NCBI RefSeq assembly: GCF_029962835.1
Contig: NC_080588.1
Span: 12,852,001-12,916,000, forward strand
Reading direction: 5' to 3'
Origin: Magnolia sinica
Lineage: Eukaryota; Streptophyta; Magnoliopsida; Magnoliales; Magnoliaceae
DNA: 64,000 nt
Under the pieces are notes generated by a model. That model was not told where the DNA came from and searched no databases. It saw only the letters and a program-made list of their open reading frames with translations. Made by a program: the position numbers and the translations under genes. This document shows positions 44,258-55,590 of this stretch, piece after piece (position 1 is the first letter of the stretch; the number at the start of each line of letters is the position of its first letter).

Positions 44258-46307
44258 TGAAAAGGCCAAGCTATATGTCCTAGAGGGGGGGTGAATAGGA
44301 TAATGCCAAATAAAAACTTATAACAGCGGAATTTAAAAGTAAATGATAGCCAAAGTAAATTACAATGCAGTAAATTAAAATGACCTCAAAATTCAGATCT
44401 TGAGAGGTTGATACAAACGTTGTTCTAAGGACAACCTTACACCAAAAACAGAGTTTATGGTAGGACAACCTTATTTCTAGAAAGGTCTTTGTATCAAGTC
44501 TCAAATCGAAGAGGAATATAAAAAGAAATACAAACTGAATTGAAATAACTTGTAATTAAAAATGTATTGTTCTAGGGACAGCCATACACCATAAAAATGG
44601 CAGGGCAACCTTGCTGGAACAACTTTCAAAATGAAATTGAAAAACAAACTTATAAAGGAATAGCAGAAAGTAAATTCTAAGCTATTACAACATTCTCACA
44701 AAGCTTGAAATAATTACAACATTCACCACCATACATACATCCCACAAAAAGAATAAAAACAATTATAAGAATAAATCAATCAACCACAACTCAAAGGATT
44801 TATAGTGGTTCGCCTGTGTGTTCACCAACTGTTATCCAACAGCCACACAAAAAGCTACTCCACTCCTAATATCCTCACACAGGGGATATTAGCGTTTACT
44901 AACGAATAGGTTTTCCCAGTTCACCCAAAACCCTTACAATTGTGTCTTTGTATGTGGGCTTACACAATTAAAACCCCACTTCTGAGTTTTCCTGGCTCTC
45001 CTCAAATAACCAAAATAACAAGATTTTTCTGGCAAATCTTGAAAGAAACCAAAATAATAGAAAGGAATTTACAATATGTAAAATACCTGAATATCTTCTT
45101 CGTTGTAGCAGCCCGGTAGAACCAAGTCAGAGTAGATGATTGAATGTCCAAGTTCAATGTCCAGTACTCGATTACAATGGTTCTAGATCTAATTGATTTT
45201 AAATTAAACCAAATAGGGCTTGCCTTAATTGATTTTGATTCCAAAGAAAGGGAATAACAATTCCTCTTTTCAAATCAGATTGGAATATAAGAAACAAAAT
45301 CAATTAAAATAAAGCTAAGGAAAGAGAATATTAAATAAGCACACTTAGCTTAGATGGAGCACAGAATTATCTCTCGAAGTTCGACGAAGATTGGCTTGAA
45401 TACTATAATTAAATCGATGATTTCTTCCGAGATTCGTGCACTATTTATAAGTGAAAAGATCGGTCTTCTATTGGTCTAGAGTGCTCTACGACTAGTCGAA
45501 GCTCTACAGATATTTGAAAAATCCGGCGGGATATGCTTTGACCGTTCTACGATTGGTCGTAGCCCTCCTACGATGTCGTAGGTCACCTACGACCGGTCGT
45601 AGGTTTCCTTCGACCGTCGTAGGTCCTGTAAACCTTAGTTGGACTTCGAGTCGTAGATTCTACGACTAGTCGAAGATGCGGGACACTGTTCCTACGATCG
45701 GTCAAGCAGTCTCCATGACTCGAAGCCTAACAGATTTTATCCGAATTTGTAACAAACTTACGATCGATCCAGGAAATTCTTAGATTGGTTGAAGCAAGTC
45801 TAGGACTAGTCGAAGCAGACCTAAGACTGGTCGAAGAACAGACCAATCACATGTAAAATAACATTCGGTTTATGTATCCGAAATGACCTACTTCTAAGGT
45901 CATCCTATGGTCAAACAAACCTCAATCATGAAGTATGGACATTGAAACAAGAGACCATGAAGAATGAGCCTTGAAGTCTTGATGTAGACTAAACCTTGAA
46001 GTAGCTCAATCATGAAAGTGGCTTGAGTTTCAGCTTGAGTCTTGAGTTCAGCTTGAGTCTTGCCTTGTACTTTCTTTTTCTTTTCAGCTTGAGTCTTGTG
46101 AGCAGTTCTTTCATTCAAGATCTTGAGTCATTCAAGATCTTGAGACTTGTACTTGAGAGCTTTGCTTGATGTGAGCTTGGTTTGTTCATGAAGTCATGAA
46201 TGTTGATCCTTGAGAGAGCTTCACTTAAGCAGGTTATATAAAACATAACAGAGATTTTGGCATCACAAATTTGACAACTTACAGGTATATAAACTATAGC
46301 ACTTACA
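44258..46307 (-). repeat. 3' LTR of the Sirevirus (left copy)
   Basis: 2050 bp, plus-strand ends TGAAAAGGCC and GCACTTACA. Close to 53103-55167 but with scattered substitutions and length changes, including one fewer palindrome unit, so the insertion is older than the chromovirus at 585. Confidence 0.92.
45480..45850. repeat. Array of CTACGACNGGTCGTAGG palindromes (left LTR)
   Basis: About a dozen full or half sites of the type TACGAC(C/T)(G/A)GTCGTAG or CGACTAGTCGAAG. In the right LTR the equivalent array is at about 54320-54700 and has an extra unit. Three further sites lie at 48172-48222 between pol and the env-like ORF. Confidence 0.85.
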
Positions 46308-46321
46308 ATCTCCCCCTTTGT
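46308..46321 (-). other. Polypurine tract of the Sirevirus
   Basis: On the minus strand, CAAAGGGGGAGAT directly abuts the 3' LTR. A second copy of the same kind (AAAAAGGGGGAGAA) lies at about 46516-46529, as in elements with a duplicated tract. Confidence 0.8.
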
Positions 46322-46748
46322 CAAATTAGTGACAAAACACATAACCAAACAAAAGTAAAACAACTGGTTAATACATGCAAATCAATAAGCAACATTAAAC
46401 ATTCAACCAGTTTCAACATTCAACAAGATCAAACATATATTCTTCTTGACACCCCACTCCCCCTGAGTAACATAACCAATGCTACTCCTCTCACAATCAC
46501 ATTAACAACAAACCATTCTCCCCCTTTTTGTCACAAGATGACAAAGGAGAACTAAATAAAGGAATGAGAGTAAACATGAGGAGGAAATAGAGTATAGCAA
46601 AAGAGTCATAGAGATACTCAAGATAGCATCACAGATATCCAGCATAAATATTACATTAAGAACAAACATCCAGCATAGAATCCAACTCAAACTCAATCAA
46701 ACAAGAGCAAAGTAATAAAGTTATTACATACCAAAAGTCTCATAGAAA

Positions 46749-47879
46749 CTAGCCAGAATTAGAACTTGAAGATGGAGCAGGAATAGAAGGATCAAGTTGG
46801 TGCATGCCTTTGTTCAAGCGCCTTAGGTATTTGCGCATGTATTTGAATTGCAAATCATGAGCAACAGACATGTTCTCCAACTTAACATTAATATTCTCAA
46901 CTTTATCTTCTAATGCACTCAAACGTGCATCCACATCAGATGGTACAAAATCTGGATCATTAGCAGAGTCAGAATCCAGTTCCTCAAAAATATCATCCAT
47001 ATTAATATCAACACCAGCTTCTTCAGGACCACCATCAACACAACCACCTTGTTCAGGAAGCAGATCCAACTTCATCTTATTAATATTTGTATTGTTGAAG
47101 ATCAGATGATGGATAGGTGCTTCATCAACAGGCATATCGACTAACATATGAGTAGCCAATACCATAAAGTATGCAAATGGAATGTCACTATGACCAGGAT
47201 GGAGGCGAAATCAAGAATGAAATGACAGATTAAGGAAGGCAAACAAACTGAGTACCATTTGAGATAGCATGGATAACACGAACCATAAATGAAGTTAAAT
47301 CGATTTATTACCCGATCGAGGATACAGATTAGACACAAAGATTCTGTGAAGAATTACGTATTTGGGTAACAAATACCTTGGGGAGCGCATTCCCTTTTGA
47401 GTCCAGTGAACATCCATATTACACAAGTCTCTAGTGAGCATGCGTTTTTCAGCCATTGAGGGTTTATCAGTTAAATTATGAATTGGAATACCCTCATTAT
47501 TCACAGGAATTTCCATAAGGGCTGAAATTAAATGACGATCAACGTCAAATGGCCCTTCTCTAGTAGAAATTTGAAAAGTTAAATTATCCTGTGAAAATGC
47601 ACTAATACATGAAAACATGGATTGGGCAATGGACCGGTATGCAGTGGCCCACCCCAATGCAATAAGTTAGTCCAACCTACAACTTCAAGCATAGGAAGGA
47701 TGTCAAATGGAGCAATGTGATTGACATCAACGATGTTCAACGATAACCTTACGAGATCTAATGTCCCTAACAAATGATGGATCAACATTGGGAACAAGAA
47801 GATGACGTTTAGATAAAGGGGTAGATCTGGAGGAAGAAGAAGGACCACGTGAAGTAGTTTTCTTACCTCTAGAAGCCAT
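46749..47879 (-). pseudogene. Env-like/putative plant transposon protein ORF, frameshifted
   Basis: Starts at ATG 47877-47879 (MASRGKKTTSRGPSSSSRS). After about 50 codons the frame stops and continues in another frame (47579-47726: HIAPFDILPMLEVVGWTNLL), returns to the first frame at 47295-47657 (FQISTREGPFDVDRHLISAL, RMLTRDLCNMDVHWTQKGMR), shifts again near 47295-47165 and ends in the first frame (46749-47165). That last part holds an acidic stretch and a coiled coil (LSALEDKVENINVKLENMS). Order, Ser-rich N-terminus and C-terminal coiled coil match the extra ORF found downstream of pol in Sireviruses, often called env-like. Its function is not established. At least three frame changes make this copy a pseudogene. 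Confidence 0.7.
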
Positions 47880-48171
47880 TTGCAACAAGGATTTAAAGGA
47901 ATAAAGAAGTTGCAAAGGATTGAGAAGAGGGTTTGCTCAAAACAGATTTTTCAAAATCTCAACCCCAAATCTCAATGATTTTCAAGATAGAAAGCTTCAA
48001 GAGAGAAAAGGAAGCAATCTTGACACAAATATGCAAGAAAAACGGATTTGGAACACTAACCTTGAAGAACTTGAAGGATGGGTTCGACGAGTCGAAGTTC
48101 GGCTCCAAGGAGAAGAAAGAAGAAATGAGGAAGAAAGTGAAAAATCCCCAATATGAAGTGAAATCCGTGCT

Positions 48172-48222
48172 CCACGACTGGTCGTGGGTATCTACGACCG
48201 GTCGTAGTACGACTGGTCGTAC
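48172..48222. repeat. Three clustered palindromes between pol and env-like ORF
   Basis: CCACGACTGGTCGTGGG, CTACGACCGGTCGTAG and TACGACTGGTCGTA lie within about 50 bp. They have the same core as the LTR arrays, in the only sizeable non-coding gap of the internal region. Confidence 0.85.
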
Positions 48223-48339
48223 AAACCCCAAAAATCCAATATCTTGCAATTTAAACAAAAATTAAAATTTAATCTAGCAAATATATACAATAATATACAA
48301 GAAGGCATAAATTATCAATTTAAAATGCACATGCCAAGA

Positions 48340-49366
48340 TCAAATTTCATCTTTTTGAACCTGTTTTTATCAAGAGGTTTTGTGAAAATATCAGCTCGTT
48401 GAACTTCGTAGGAATATATTCTAGAGATATAACTTTTTCTTCTACTAATTCCCTTATATAATGAAATCTAATGTCAATGTGCTTAGTACGAGAATGTGTA
48501 ATAGGATTTTTTGAAATATTTATCGCACTGGAATTATCACAATGTAATAACATAGAATCTGTTTAATTCCATAATCACTTAGCATTCGTTGCATCCAAAC
48601 AAGTGTAGCTCAATCTTGAAAGAATGCAATATATTCAGCTTCAATTGTTGAAAGTGATATAGAATTTTGTTTCTTACTAAACCAGAAACTAGACAATTTC
48701 CAATGAAAAAACAACCACCACGGTTGATTTTCTATCATCTAGATTACCACCCCAGTTCGTATAACCCACTAATTGAACATTAGTTTCATGAGGATACAGA
48801 GACCAAGATTTACAATATTGCGACATATCTAATAATTCGCTTGACAGAATCAAGTGAGATTCTTTTGGATCGGATTGATATCTGTGCAAATACCAACACT
48901 TAGAGAAATATCGGTCTACTAGCTTAGATATAACAAACTACCAATCATACTCCGATAAAGTTTTGAGTCAACATTTTTACCATTAGAGTCTTTTGATAGT
49001 TTCGGGTAGTACTCATAGGAGTATCGAAATTCTTGCCATTCTCAAATCCAAATCTCTTGATTAGATTCAAGGCATACTTAGATTGAGAAATGAATATTCC
49101 TTCGATTGTTGCTTTACTTGCAATCCAAGGAAATAAGTCAATTCCCCAACCATGCTCATTTGAACCGTGATTTCATCAAATCTGCAAACTCGGTAGTCAA
49201 GTTCGTACAAGTTGATCCATAAATGATATCATCAACATAAATCGTACCATTAAGATATGATCATTTTGTTTTTTAACAAACAGAGTTTTATCAAAAGATC
49301 CCATTTGAAAATTATGAGTTAAAAGAAATTTCGTTAGTTTCTCATACCATGCCCTAGGTGCTTGTT
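48340..49366 (-). pseudogene. Sirevirus RT C-terminus and RNase H, frameshifted
   Basis: Continuation of pol after the frameshift at about 49375. The RT catalytic box YVDD is intact as codons at 49228-49239 (minus strand, IYVDDIIYGS). RNase H words are at 48689-48889 (HETNVQLVGYTNWGGNLDDRKS, lightly altered) and 48347-48553 (LHCDNSSAINISKNP, HSRTKHIDIRFHYIRELVEE). Several frame changes separate these blocks. Confidence 0.8.
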
Positions 49367-51790
49367 TTAATCCATAAAGTGCCTTTTAAGCCGATACACA
49401 TAATCAGTATTTTTGGAATCTTCAAAACCCATTGGCTCTTCAACATAGACTTCTTCATGTAAATCGCCATTTAGAAAAGCACTTTTCACATCCATCCGAT
49501 AGATCTTTATCTTTTTAAAACATGCAATGGATATAAATAGTCTGATAGATTCAAGACGTGCTATCGGTGCAAAGGTTTCATCGAAATCAATCCCTTCAAT
49601 TTGAGTATAACCTTGTACCACCAGTCTAGCCTTGTTTCTAATTATATTTCCACATTCGGACTTATTTTTGAAAATCCATTTTGTTCCGATGATGTGTTTA
49701 TTTTTAGGTCTTGGTACGAGATACCAAACATCATTTCTTATGAATTGGTTGAGTTCATCTTGCATCGCAACAATCCAGTTCTCATCCGTGAGCGCTTCTT
49801 TTACGTTAGATGGTTCAATTTGGGATGTAAAACATACATAATTACATATATCCTCAAGTTGTCTACGGGTGCGAACACCGGTGAGAGGGTTTCCAAGAAT
49901 TTGTGTGGTTGGATGATCTTTAACAGTCCTCAACTCAGAATCAGTTTGATTTGATGAAGTATCGGGTTTATCAATGATTAGTACTTCATCATTATCTGAA
50001 TTAGAAGTTGGTGTGTTTAAATGATCATCAATGACAACATTGATGGATTCTTGAATCACACCAGTCCTTTTGTTCAGGACCCTATAAGCTCGACTGTTTA
50101 AAGAGTATCCTAGAAAAATACCTTCATCACTCTTCGTATCGAACTTTCCCAAATTTTCACGATCACGTAAAATATAGCACTTGCTGCCAAAAACTCGAAA
50201 GTATTTAACAGTAGGCTTTTTATTGAACCACAATTCGTAAGCCGTCTTATTATTATCTTTTTTTGTGTAGACTCGGTTAATAATATAGCAAGCTGTGTTG
50301 ACTGCTTCAGCCCAAAAATTTTTAGAGAGCTTCATGCTATTCAACATGACATTAGCCATTTCTTGAAGCACCCTATTCTTCCTTTCTACAATTCCATTTT
50401 GTTGTGGAGTTTTGAGAGCAGAGAATTCATGTAATATTCCTTGGTCGGTACAGAACTTCTCAAAATTGCTATTCTCAAATTCAGATCCATGATCACTACG
50501 AATCTTACTGATTTGAGAGGATTTTTCAGTTTGAATCCTTTTGAGAACTTTTCTTACTTCTTCAAGGGTTTCAGATTTATCCCTTAAGAAGACTACCCAA
50601 GTGAATCTGGTAAAGTCATCAACTATTACTAGGATATACTTTTTCCCACCATGACTTTCTGTTCTGGTAGGTCCTATCAGATCCATGTGGAGAAGTTCGA
50701 GTGGTCTTGATGTGGTATTTGAATTCACCTTTTTGTGTGAGTTCTTTGTTTGTTTGCCTATCTGGCACGCACCACATATTTTATCTAATTTCTGAAGTTT
50801 GGGTAAACCTCTTACAAGTTCTCGTTTGCTCAATCGATATAAATTTCGATAATGTACATGTCCAAGACGTTTGTGCCATAAATCAGTCTCCTCTGTATGG
50901 ACCATGTAACATGTTTGATTAGATGAGCTGGATTCACTAATAATATAGCAATTTTCAGACGTTCTACGTCCAGTTAATATTACAGAACCCTTATTATTTA
51001 ATATCTCACAGCTTTGATTAGAAAACCGAACATTATGGTTATTATCACATATTTGTGATATACTAAGCAAGTTGTGCTTTAGGCCTTCAACATATAAAAC
51101 ATTTTTAAACACTGGAAGATTAAAAAGTTGAACCGTACCTTGGCCTAAAATCTTGCAGTTGCTTCCATCACCAAATGTGACTGACCCATCAGTCATATCT
51201 TTCAGATCGGTGAATAAGGCTTTGTCACCTGTCATATGCCTGGAGCATCCACTGTCTAGGTACCACTTTGAATGACTTGTTGCTTTAAAAGCGGTGTGAG
51301 CAACCAAGCAGGTGACTTTAGGAACCCATTTCATAACTGTTTTGGGTTTAGGAACATAGTTGGTCTTCTTTTGTGTATATTTGTAGGAATGACCTATAGA
51401 GTTAGATTTTAATAGCTCCTTGAGTAAATCAACTATCTTTTCAGCTAGTGGATTTCGATTCTGATTAAAGTTGACATGGTTGTTTCTAAGTTTTTGAAAA
51501 GTTTTTGAATTTTTAGAAAAATCTTGATAAATACTTTTCCCTTTTGAGTTTGAGGACTCTCCTTTAACAAACATAGGAGGAGTATACTTTTGTTTAGGAG
51601 GTTGATTTTTATCATAGCCCAACCCAGATCGATCGCCACATTTTCTTGATCCGGATAACAATTTTTCTAACTTTGGATCACCTTGGGCATATTTCCATGT
51701 GTCCTTTAAACTCAGAAGAGAGGAAACTTCAGTTTTAAGTTTCTCAATTTCAGATTTTAAATCAATAATTTGAGAGTTTTTAAATTCCAA
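49367..51790 (-). CDS. pol: Sirevirus pol: protease, integrase and start of RT (truncated by frameshift)
   Basis: An 807-codon open segment. Coiled N-terminal part (1-35), a basic region, protease site D179-S-G181 in [16 protein letters not shown]-pre-integrase zinc region ([10 protein letters not shown] at 304; C339 and C342), integrase core with D370 (HMDLIGP), D433 (RSDHGSEF) and E469 ([11 protein letters not shown]), then the RT N-terminal part to FLNG (about 774) and VYRL (798). It then runs out of frame, where the copia family continues with its LYGLKQ motif. All protease and integrase catalytic residues are present, unlike the chromovirus at 585. The listed start is not a real initiation codon. 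The frame is open farther upstream and is the same frame as gag (52073-52705), separated by two stop codons near 52060-52075, so a gag-pol polyprotein is the ancestral state. Confidence 0.9.
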   Translation of the reverse strand: MEFKNSQIIDLKSEIEKLKTEVSSLLSLKDTWKYAQGDPKLEKLLSGSRKCGDRSGLGYDKNQPPKQKYTPPMFVKGESSNSKGKSIYQDFSKNSKTFQKLRNNHVNFNQNRNPLAEKIVDLLKELLKSNSIGHSYKYTQKKTNYVPKPKTVMKWVPKVTCLVAHTAFKATSHSKWYLDSGCSRHMTGDKALFTDLKDMTDGSVTFGDGSNCKILGQGTVQLFNLPVFKNVLYVEGLKHNLLSISQICDNNHNVRFSNQSCEILNNKGSVILTGRRTSENCYIISESSSSNQTCYMVHTEETDLWHKRLGHVHYRNLYRLSKRELVRGLPKLQKLDKICGACQIGKQTKNSHKKVNSNTTSRPLELLHMDLIGPTRTESHGGKKYILVIVDDFTRFTWVVFLRDKSETLEEVRKVLKRIQTEKSSQISKIRSDHGSEFENSNFEKFCTDQGILHEFSALKTPQQNGIVERKNRVLQEMANVMLNSMKLSKNFWAEAVNTACYIINRVYTKKDNNKTAYELWFNKKPTVKYFRVFGSKCYILRDRENLGKFDTKSDEGIFLGYSLNSRAYRVLNKRTGVIQESINVVIDDHLNTPTSNSDNDEVLIIDKPDTSSNQTDSELRTVKDHPTTQILGNPLTGVRTRRQLEDICNYVCFTSQIEPSNVKEALTDENWIVAMQDELNQFIRNDVWYLVPRPKNKHIIGTKWIFKNKSECGNIIRNKARLVVQGYTQIEGIDFDETFAPIARLESIRLFISIACFKKIKIYRMDVKSAFLNGDLHEEVYVEEPMGFEDSKNTDYVYRLKRHFMD

Positions 51791-52072
51791 ATCGCATTTT
51801 GATTTTTCAAAATTATCTGAAATTTGTGATTTTTCTAAGACAAGCGATTCAAAACAATTTTTGAGTTTAGAAAACTTTTCTTTTTGAAGTTTAAGTTTTA
51901 CAGCAATTTTACAACTTTCCTTATATAGGGCATTGTAAGCATCTTGAAGATCATCTTCATTTTCACATTCACTATTCAGATTTTCTTCACTTGTAGAGTC
52001 ATTATCCGAAAATGTGAATTTGGATAGAGTAATAAGAGGTTTAAACTCATTGACCGACTAAGTTTCAGAATC

Positions 52073-52705
52073 TTATGATTCAGGTGAAACTTCAGAATAA
52101 GATAATTCATACCATGTAGCCAAAATACCATTCTTATTGGTTTTGTCCCTTTTAGGACATCTATTTGCTAAGTGCCCATATTCTAGACAGTTGTAACATT
52201 GACTATCTTTCAAAGATTTTCGAGATTTGGGTCTAAACTTCTTTTTGTCATTTGATTTTTGAAAATCAACTCTTTTCTTGCTTTTGAAAATCTTATAAAA
52301 TTTTTTAGCCAAAAGAGCCATATCATCTTCTGAATCAGAATTTTCTTCTGAATTACATTTAGAAGATTTTAGCGCAATAGATTTACCTTTAGGAGCTTTA
52401 AAGTTTAACTCGTAGGTTTGTAGAGAACCAACTAGTTCTTCAACCCTCATATTATCCGTATCACGAAGTTCCTGGATTGCGGTTACTTTAGAATTGAACC
52501 GTTCAGGAAGTGAGCGTAGTATTTTTGCACATACTTTACTTTCTGGGATTTTATCGCCAAGACCCCACATTGAGTTTACAATGTCATTCAATCTAGTGTA
52601 AAAGTCCATAAACATCTCATTTTCCTCCATATGAATTTCTTCAAATCTGGTTGTGAGGAGTTGGACTTTAGATTTTTTGACAATTTTAGTACCCTCGTGT
52701 GTCAT
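52073..52705 (-). CDS. gag: Sirevirus gag (UBN2-type domain and zinc knuckle), N-terminus broken
   Basis: A 210-codon segment. Copia gag domain (residues 1-105: RFEEIHMEENEMFMDFYTRL, ILRSLPERFNSKVTAIQE), a charged linker, and zinc knuckle C170-C173-H178-C183 (CYNCLEYGHLANRC). Gag coats the RNA in the particle. The first Met shown is internal. Homologous coding continues upstream on the minus strand (ALSPDEFKRIISCDTAKQ, about 52765-52712). Beyond a frame change near 52830 comes KARMRIFLKSMDENVWQATV (about 52980-52920). The natural start is lost, replaced by a 63-bp copy of pol sequence at 52984-53046. It ends at TAA, followed five codons later by TAG, in frame with pol. Confidence 0.85.
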   Translation of the reverse strand: MTHEGTKIVKKSKVQLLTTRFEEIHMEENEMFMDFYTRLNDIVNSMWGLGDKIPESKVCAKILRSLPERFNSKVTAIQELRDTDNMRVEELVGSLQTYELNFKAPKGKSIALKSSKCNSEENSDSEDDMALLAKKFYKIFKSKKRVDFQKSNDKKKFRPKSRKSLKDSQCYNCLEYGHLANRCPKRDKTNKNGILATWYELSYSEVSPES

Positions 52706-52983
52706 TTCTAATGTATCCCAAGCTTGCTTTGCAGTATCACAGGAAATGATTCTTTTGAACTCATCCGGTGATAGTGCGCAAGTAATTGCATTTAGTGCTT
52801 TAGCATTTGCACTACTCTCACTTTTCTCGAAGGGTGGTCCATTGGTAATATGGTGTGGTTTTCATAGACTTTGAACCATCAACCCCAGAAACTTCCATGA
52901 TAGGAGGATTCCATTCAGTCACTGTGGCTTGCCACACATTTTCATCCATTGATTTGAGGAAGATCCTCATTCTGGCTTTCCAA

Positions 52984-53046
52984 GAACATAGTTGGTCTTC
53001 TTTTGTGTATACTTGTAGGAATGACCTATAGAGTTAGATTTTAATA
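52984..53046 (-). repeat. 63-bp pol segment duplicated into the gag leader
   Basis: 52984-53046 repeats 51352-51414 in the same orientation with one mismatch by eye. The source is pol coding sequence (just upstream of the protease). The copy sits 41 bp from the primer-binding site, where the leader and gag start should be. Confidence 0.9.
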
Positions 53047-53087
53047 ATCATCGAAGAATTAAATCCAAGAATTAAAAGGAGCTATTA

Positions 53088-53100
53088 GGCTTTGATACCA
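53088..53100 (-). other. Primer-binding site of the Sirevirus
   Basis: Minus strand TGGTATCAAAGCC, two bases after the 5' LTR, complementary to the 3' end of initiator tRNA-Met apart from one variable base. It is identical to the site of the chromovirus at 1438-1450. Confidence 0.88.
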
Positions 53101-53102
53101 CT

Positions 53103-55167
53103 TGAAAAGGCCAAGCTATATGTCCTAGAGGGGGTGAATAGGACAATGCCAAATAAAAACTTATAACAGCGGAATAATAAAGAAAATGATAGCCAAAGTA
53201 AATTACAATGCAGAAATTAAAATAACCTCAAAATTCAAATCTTGAGAGGTTGATACAAACGTTGTTCTAAGGACAACCTTACACCAAAAACAGAGTTTAT
53301 GGTAGGACAACCTTATTTCTAGAAAGGTCTTTGTATCAAGTCTCAAATCGAAGAGGAATATAAAAGTAAATACAAACTGAAATGAAATAACTTGTAATTA
53401 AAAATGTATTGTTCTAGGGACAGCCATACACCATAAAAATGGCAGGGCAACCTTGCTAGAACAACTTTCAAAATGAAATTGAAAAACAAGCTTATAAAGG
53501 AATAGCAGAAAGTAAATTCTAAGCTATTACAACATTCTCACAAAGCTTGAAATAATTACAACATTCACCACCATACATACATCCCACAAAAAGAATAAAA
53601 ACAATTATAAGAATAAATCAATCAACCACAACTCAAAGGATTTATAGTGGTTCGCCTGTGTGTTCACCAACTGTTATCCAACAGCCACACAAAAAGCTAC
53701 TCCACTCCTAATATCCTCACACAGGGGATATTAGCGTTCACTAAAGATAGGTTTTCCCAGGTTCACCCAAAACCCTTACAATTGTGTCTTTGTATGTGGG
53801 CTTACACAATTAAAAAACCCCACTTCTGAGTTTTCCTGGCTCTCCTCAGATAACCAAAATAACAAGATTTTTCTGGCAAATCTTGAAAGAAACCAAAATA
53901 ATAGAAAGGACTTTACAATATGTAAAATACCCGAATATCTTCTTCGTTGTAGCAGCCCGGTAGAACCAAATCAAAGTAGATGATTGAATGTCCAAGTTCA
54001 ATGTCCAGTACTCAATTACAATGGTTCTAATTCTAATAGATTTTAAATTAAACCAAAAGGGCTTGCCTTAATTGATTTTGATTCCAAAGAAAGGGAATAA
54101 CAATTCCTCTTTTCAAATCAGATTGGAATATACGAAACAAAATCAATTAAAATAAAGCTAAGGAAAGAAGATATTAAATAAGCACACTTAGCTTAGATGG
54201 AGCACAAAATTATCTCTCGAAGTTCGACGAAGATTGGCTTGAATACTATAATTAAATCGATGATTTCTTCGAGATTCGTGCACTATTTATAAGTGAAAAG
54301 ATCAGGTCTTCGGGTCTAGAGTGCTCTACGACTAGTCGAAGCTCTAACAGATATTTGAAAAATCCGGCGGGATATGCTTTGACCGTTCTACGATTGGTCG
54401 TAGCCTCCTACGACTCGTCGTAGGTCACCTACGACCAGTCGTAGGTCACCTACGACTGGTCGTAGGTTTCCTTCGATCGGTCGTAGGTCCTGTAAACCTT
54501 TGGACTTTGAGTCGTAGATTCTACGACTAGTCGAAGATGCAAAACACTGCTCCTACGTGGTCGACAGATTCGAGGACTAGTCAAGGCTAACGATTTTATC
54601 CTAATTTGTAACAAACTTACGATCGATCCAGGAAATGCTTAGACTGGTCGAAGCAAGTCTAGGACTAGTCGAAGCAGACCTAAGACTGGTCGAAGAACAG
54701 ACCAATCACATGTAAAATAACATTCGACTTATGTATCCGAAATGACCTACTTTCTAAGGTCATCCTATGGTCAAACAAACCTCAATCACGAAGTATGGAC
54801 ATTGAAACAAGAGACCATGAAGAATGAGCCTTGAAGTCTTGATGTAGACTAAACCTTGAAGTAGCTCAATCATGAAAGTGGCTTGAGTTTCAGCTTGAGT
54901 CTTGAGTTCAGCTTGAGTCTTGCCTTGTACTTTCTTTTTCTTTTCAGCTTGAGTCTTGTGAGCAGTTCTTTCATTCAAGATCTTGAGTCATTCAAGATCT
55001 TGAGACTTGTACTTGAGAGCTTTGCTTGATGTGAGCTTGGTTTGTTCATGAAGTCATGAATGTTGATCCTTGAGAGAGCTTCACTTAAGCAGGTTATATA
55101 AAACATAACAGAGATTTTGGCACCACAAATTTGACAACAAACAGGGATATAAACTATAGCACTTACA
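53103..55167 (-). repeat. 5' LTR of the Sirevirus (right copy)
   Basis: 2065 bp, plus-strand ends TGAAAAGGCC and GCACTTACA, with palindrome array at about 54320-54700. The duplication ATATC follows at 55168-55172. Confidence 0.92.
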
Positions 55168-55189
55168 ATATCATGGTGAAATCACACAT

Positions 55190-55590
55190 CACATTGGGCC
55201 TCCTACAAGGGCCTCACTCATGGGCCTCATATACATCAAATTGGGCCTCACTCATTGCCTCATACACATCACATTGGCCCTCACTCATGGCCTCATACAC
55301 ATCACATTGGGCCTCACTCATGGGCCTCAAATACATCACAATGGGCCTCACCATCTGGGCCTCACATACATCACAATGGGCCTCACTCACGAGCCTTATA
55401 TACATCATATTGGGCCTCAAATACATCACAATGGGCCTCACTCTCTGGGCCTCAAATGCATCACATTGTGCCTCACCATTTGGGCCTCACATACATCATA
55501 ATGGGCCTCACCATCTGGGCCTTAAATACATCTCATTGGGCCTCACAGTAAGTGGGCCTTGCACAGCCAACAGGTGGGTCTGCACCTACC
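55190..55590 (+). repeat. GGGCCTCA minisatellite in solo LTR C
   Basis: About twelve to fourteen units of about 27-40 bp (TGGGCCTCA...CATACATCACA). Open frames here (for example 55131-55676) are repeat artefacts. Confidence 0.85.

Larger units (their letters stand above)
44258..55167 (-). mobile_element. Sirevirus-like Ty1/copia element with env-like ORF
   Basis: 10,910 bp on the minus strand with LTRs 44258-46307 and 53103-55167 and a perfect duplication ATATC (44253-44257, 55168-55172). Read on the minus strand: LTR, initiator tRNA-Met primer site (53088-53100), gag (to 52073), protease-integrase-RT-RNase H (51790 to about 48340), a gap, an env-like ORF (47879 to 46749), a polypurine tract and LTR. 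Copia order plus long LTRs, a large gag with zinc knuckle, an extra ORF after pol and repeated palindromic motifs in non-coding parts is the Sirevirus plan. The frames have several lesions. Confidence 0.92.

Noticed and set aside
45480..45850. Regular short palindromic repeats resembling a CRISPR array
   Set aside because: Spacing is irregular, the repeats vary, they recur in the other LTR of a plant retrotransposon, and no cas-like gene exists. They belong to the LTR.
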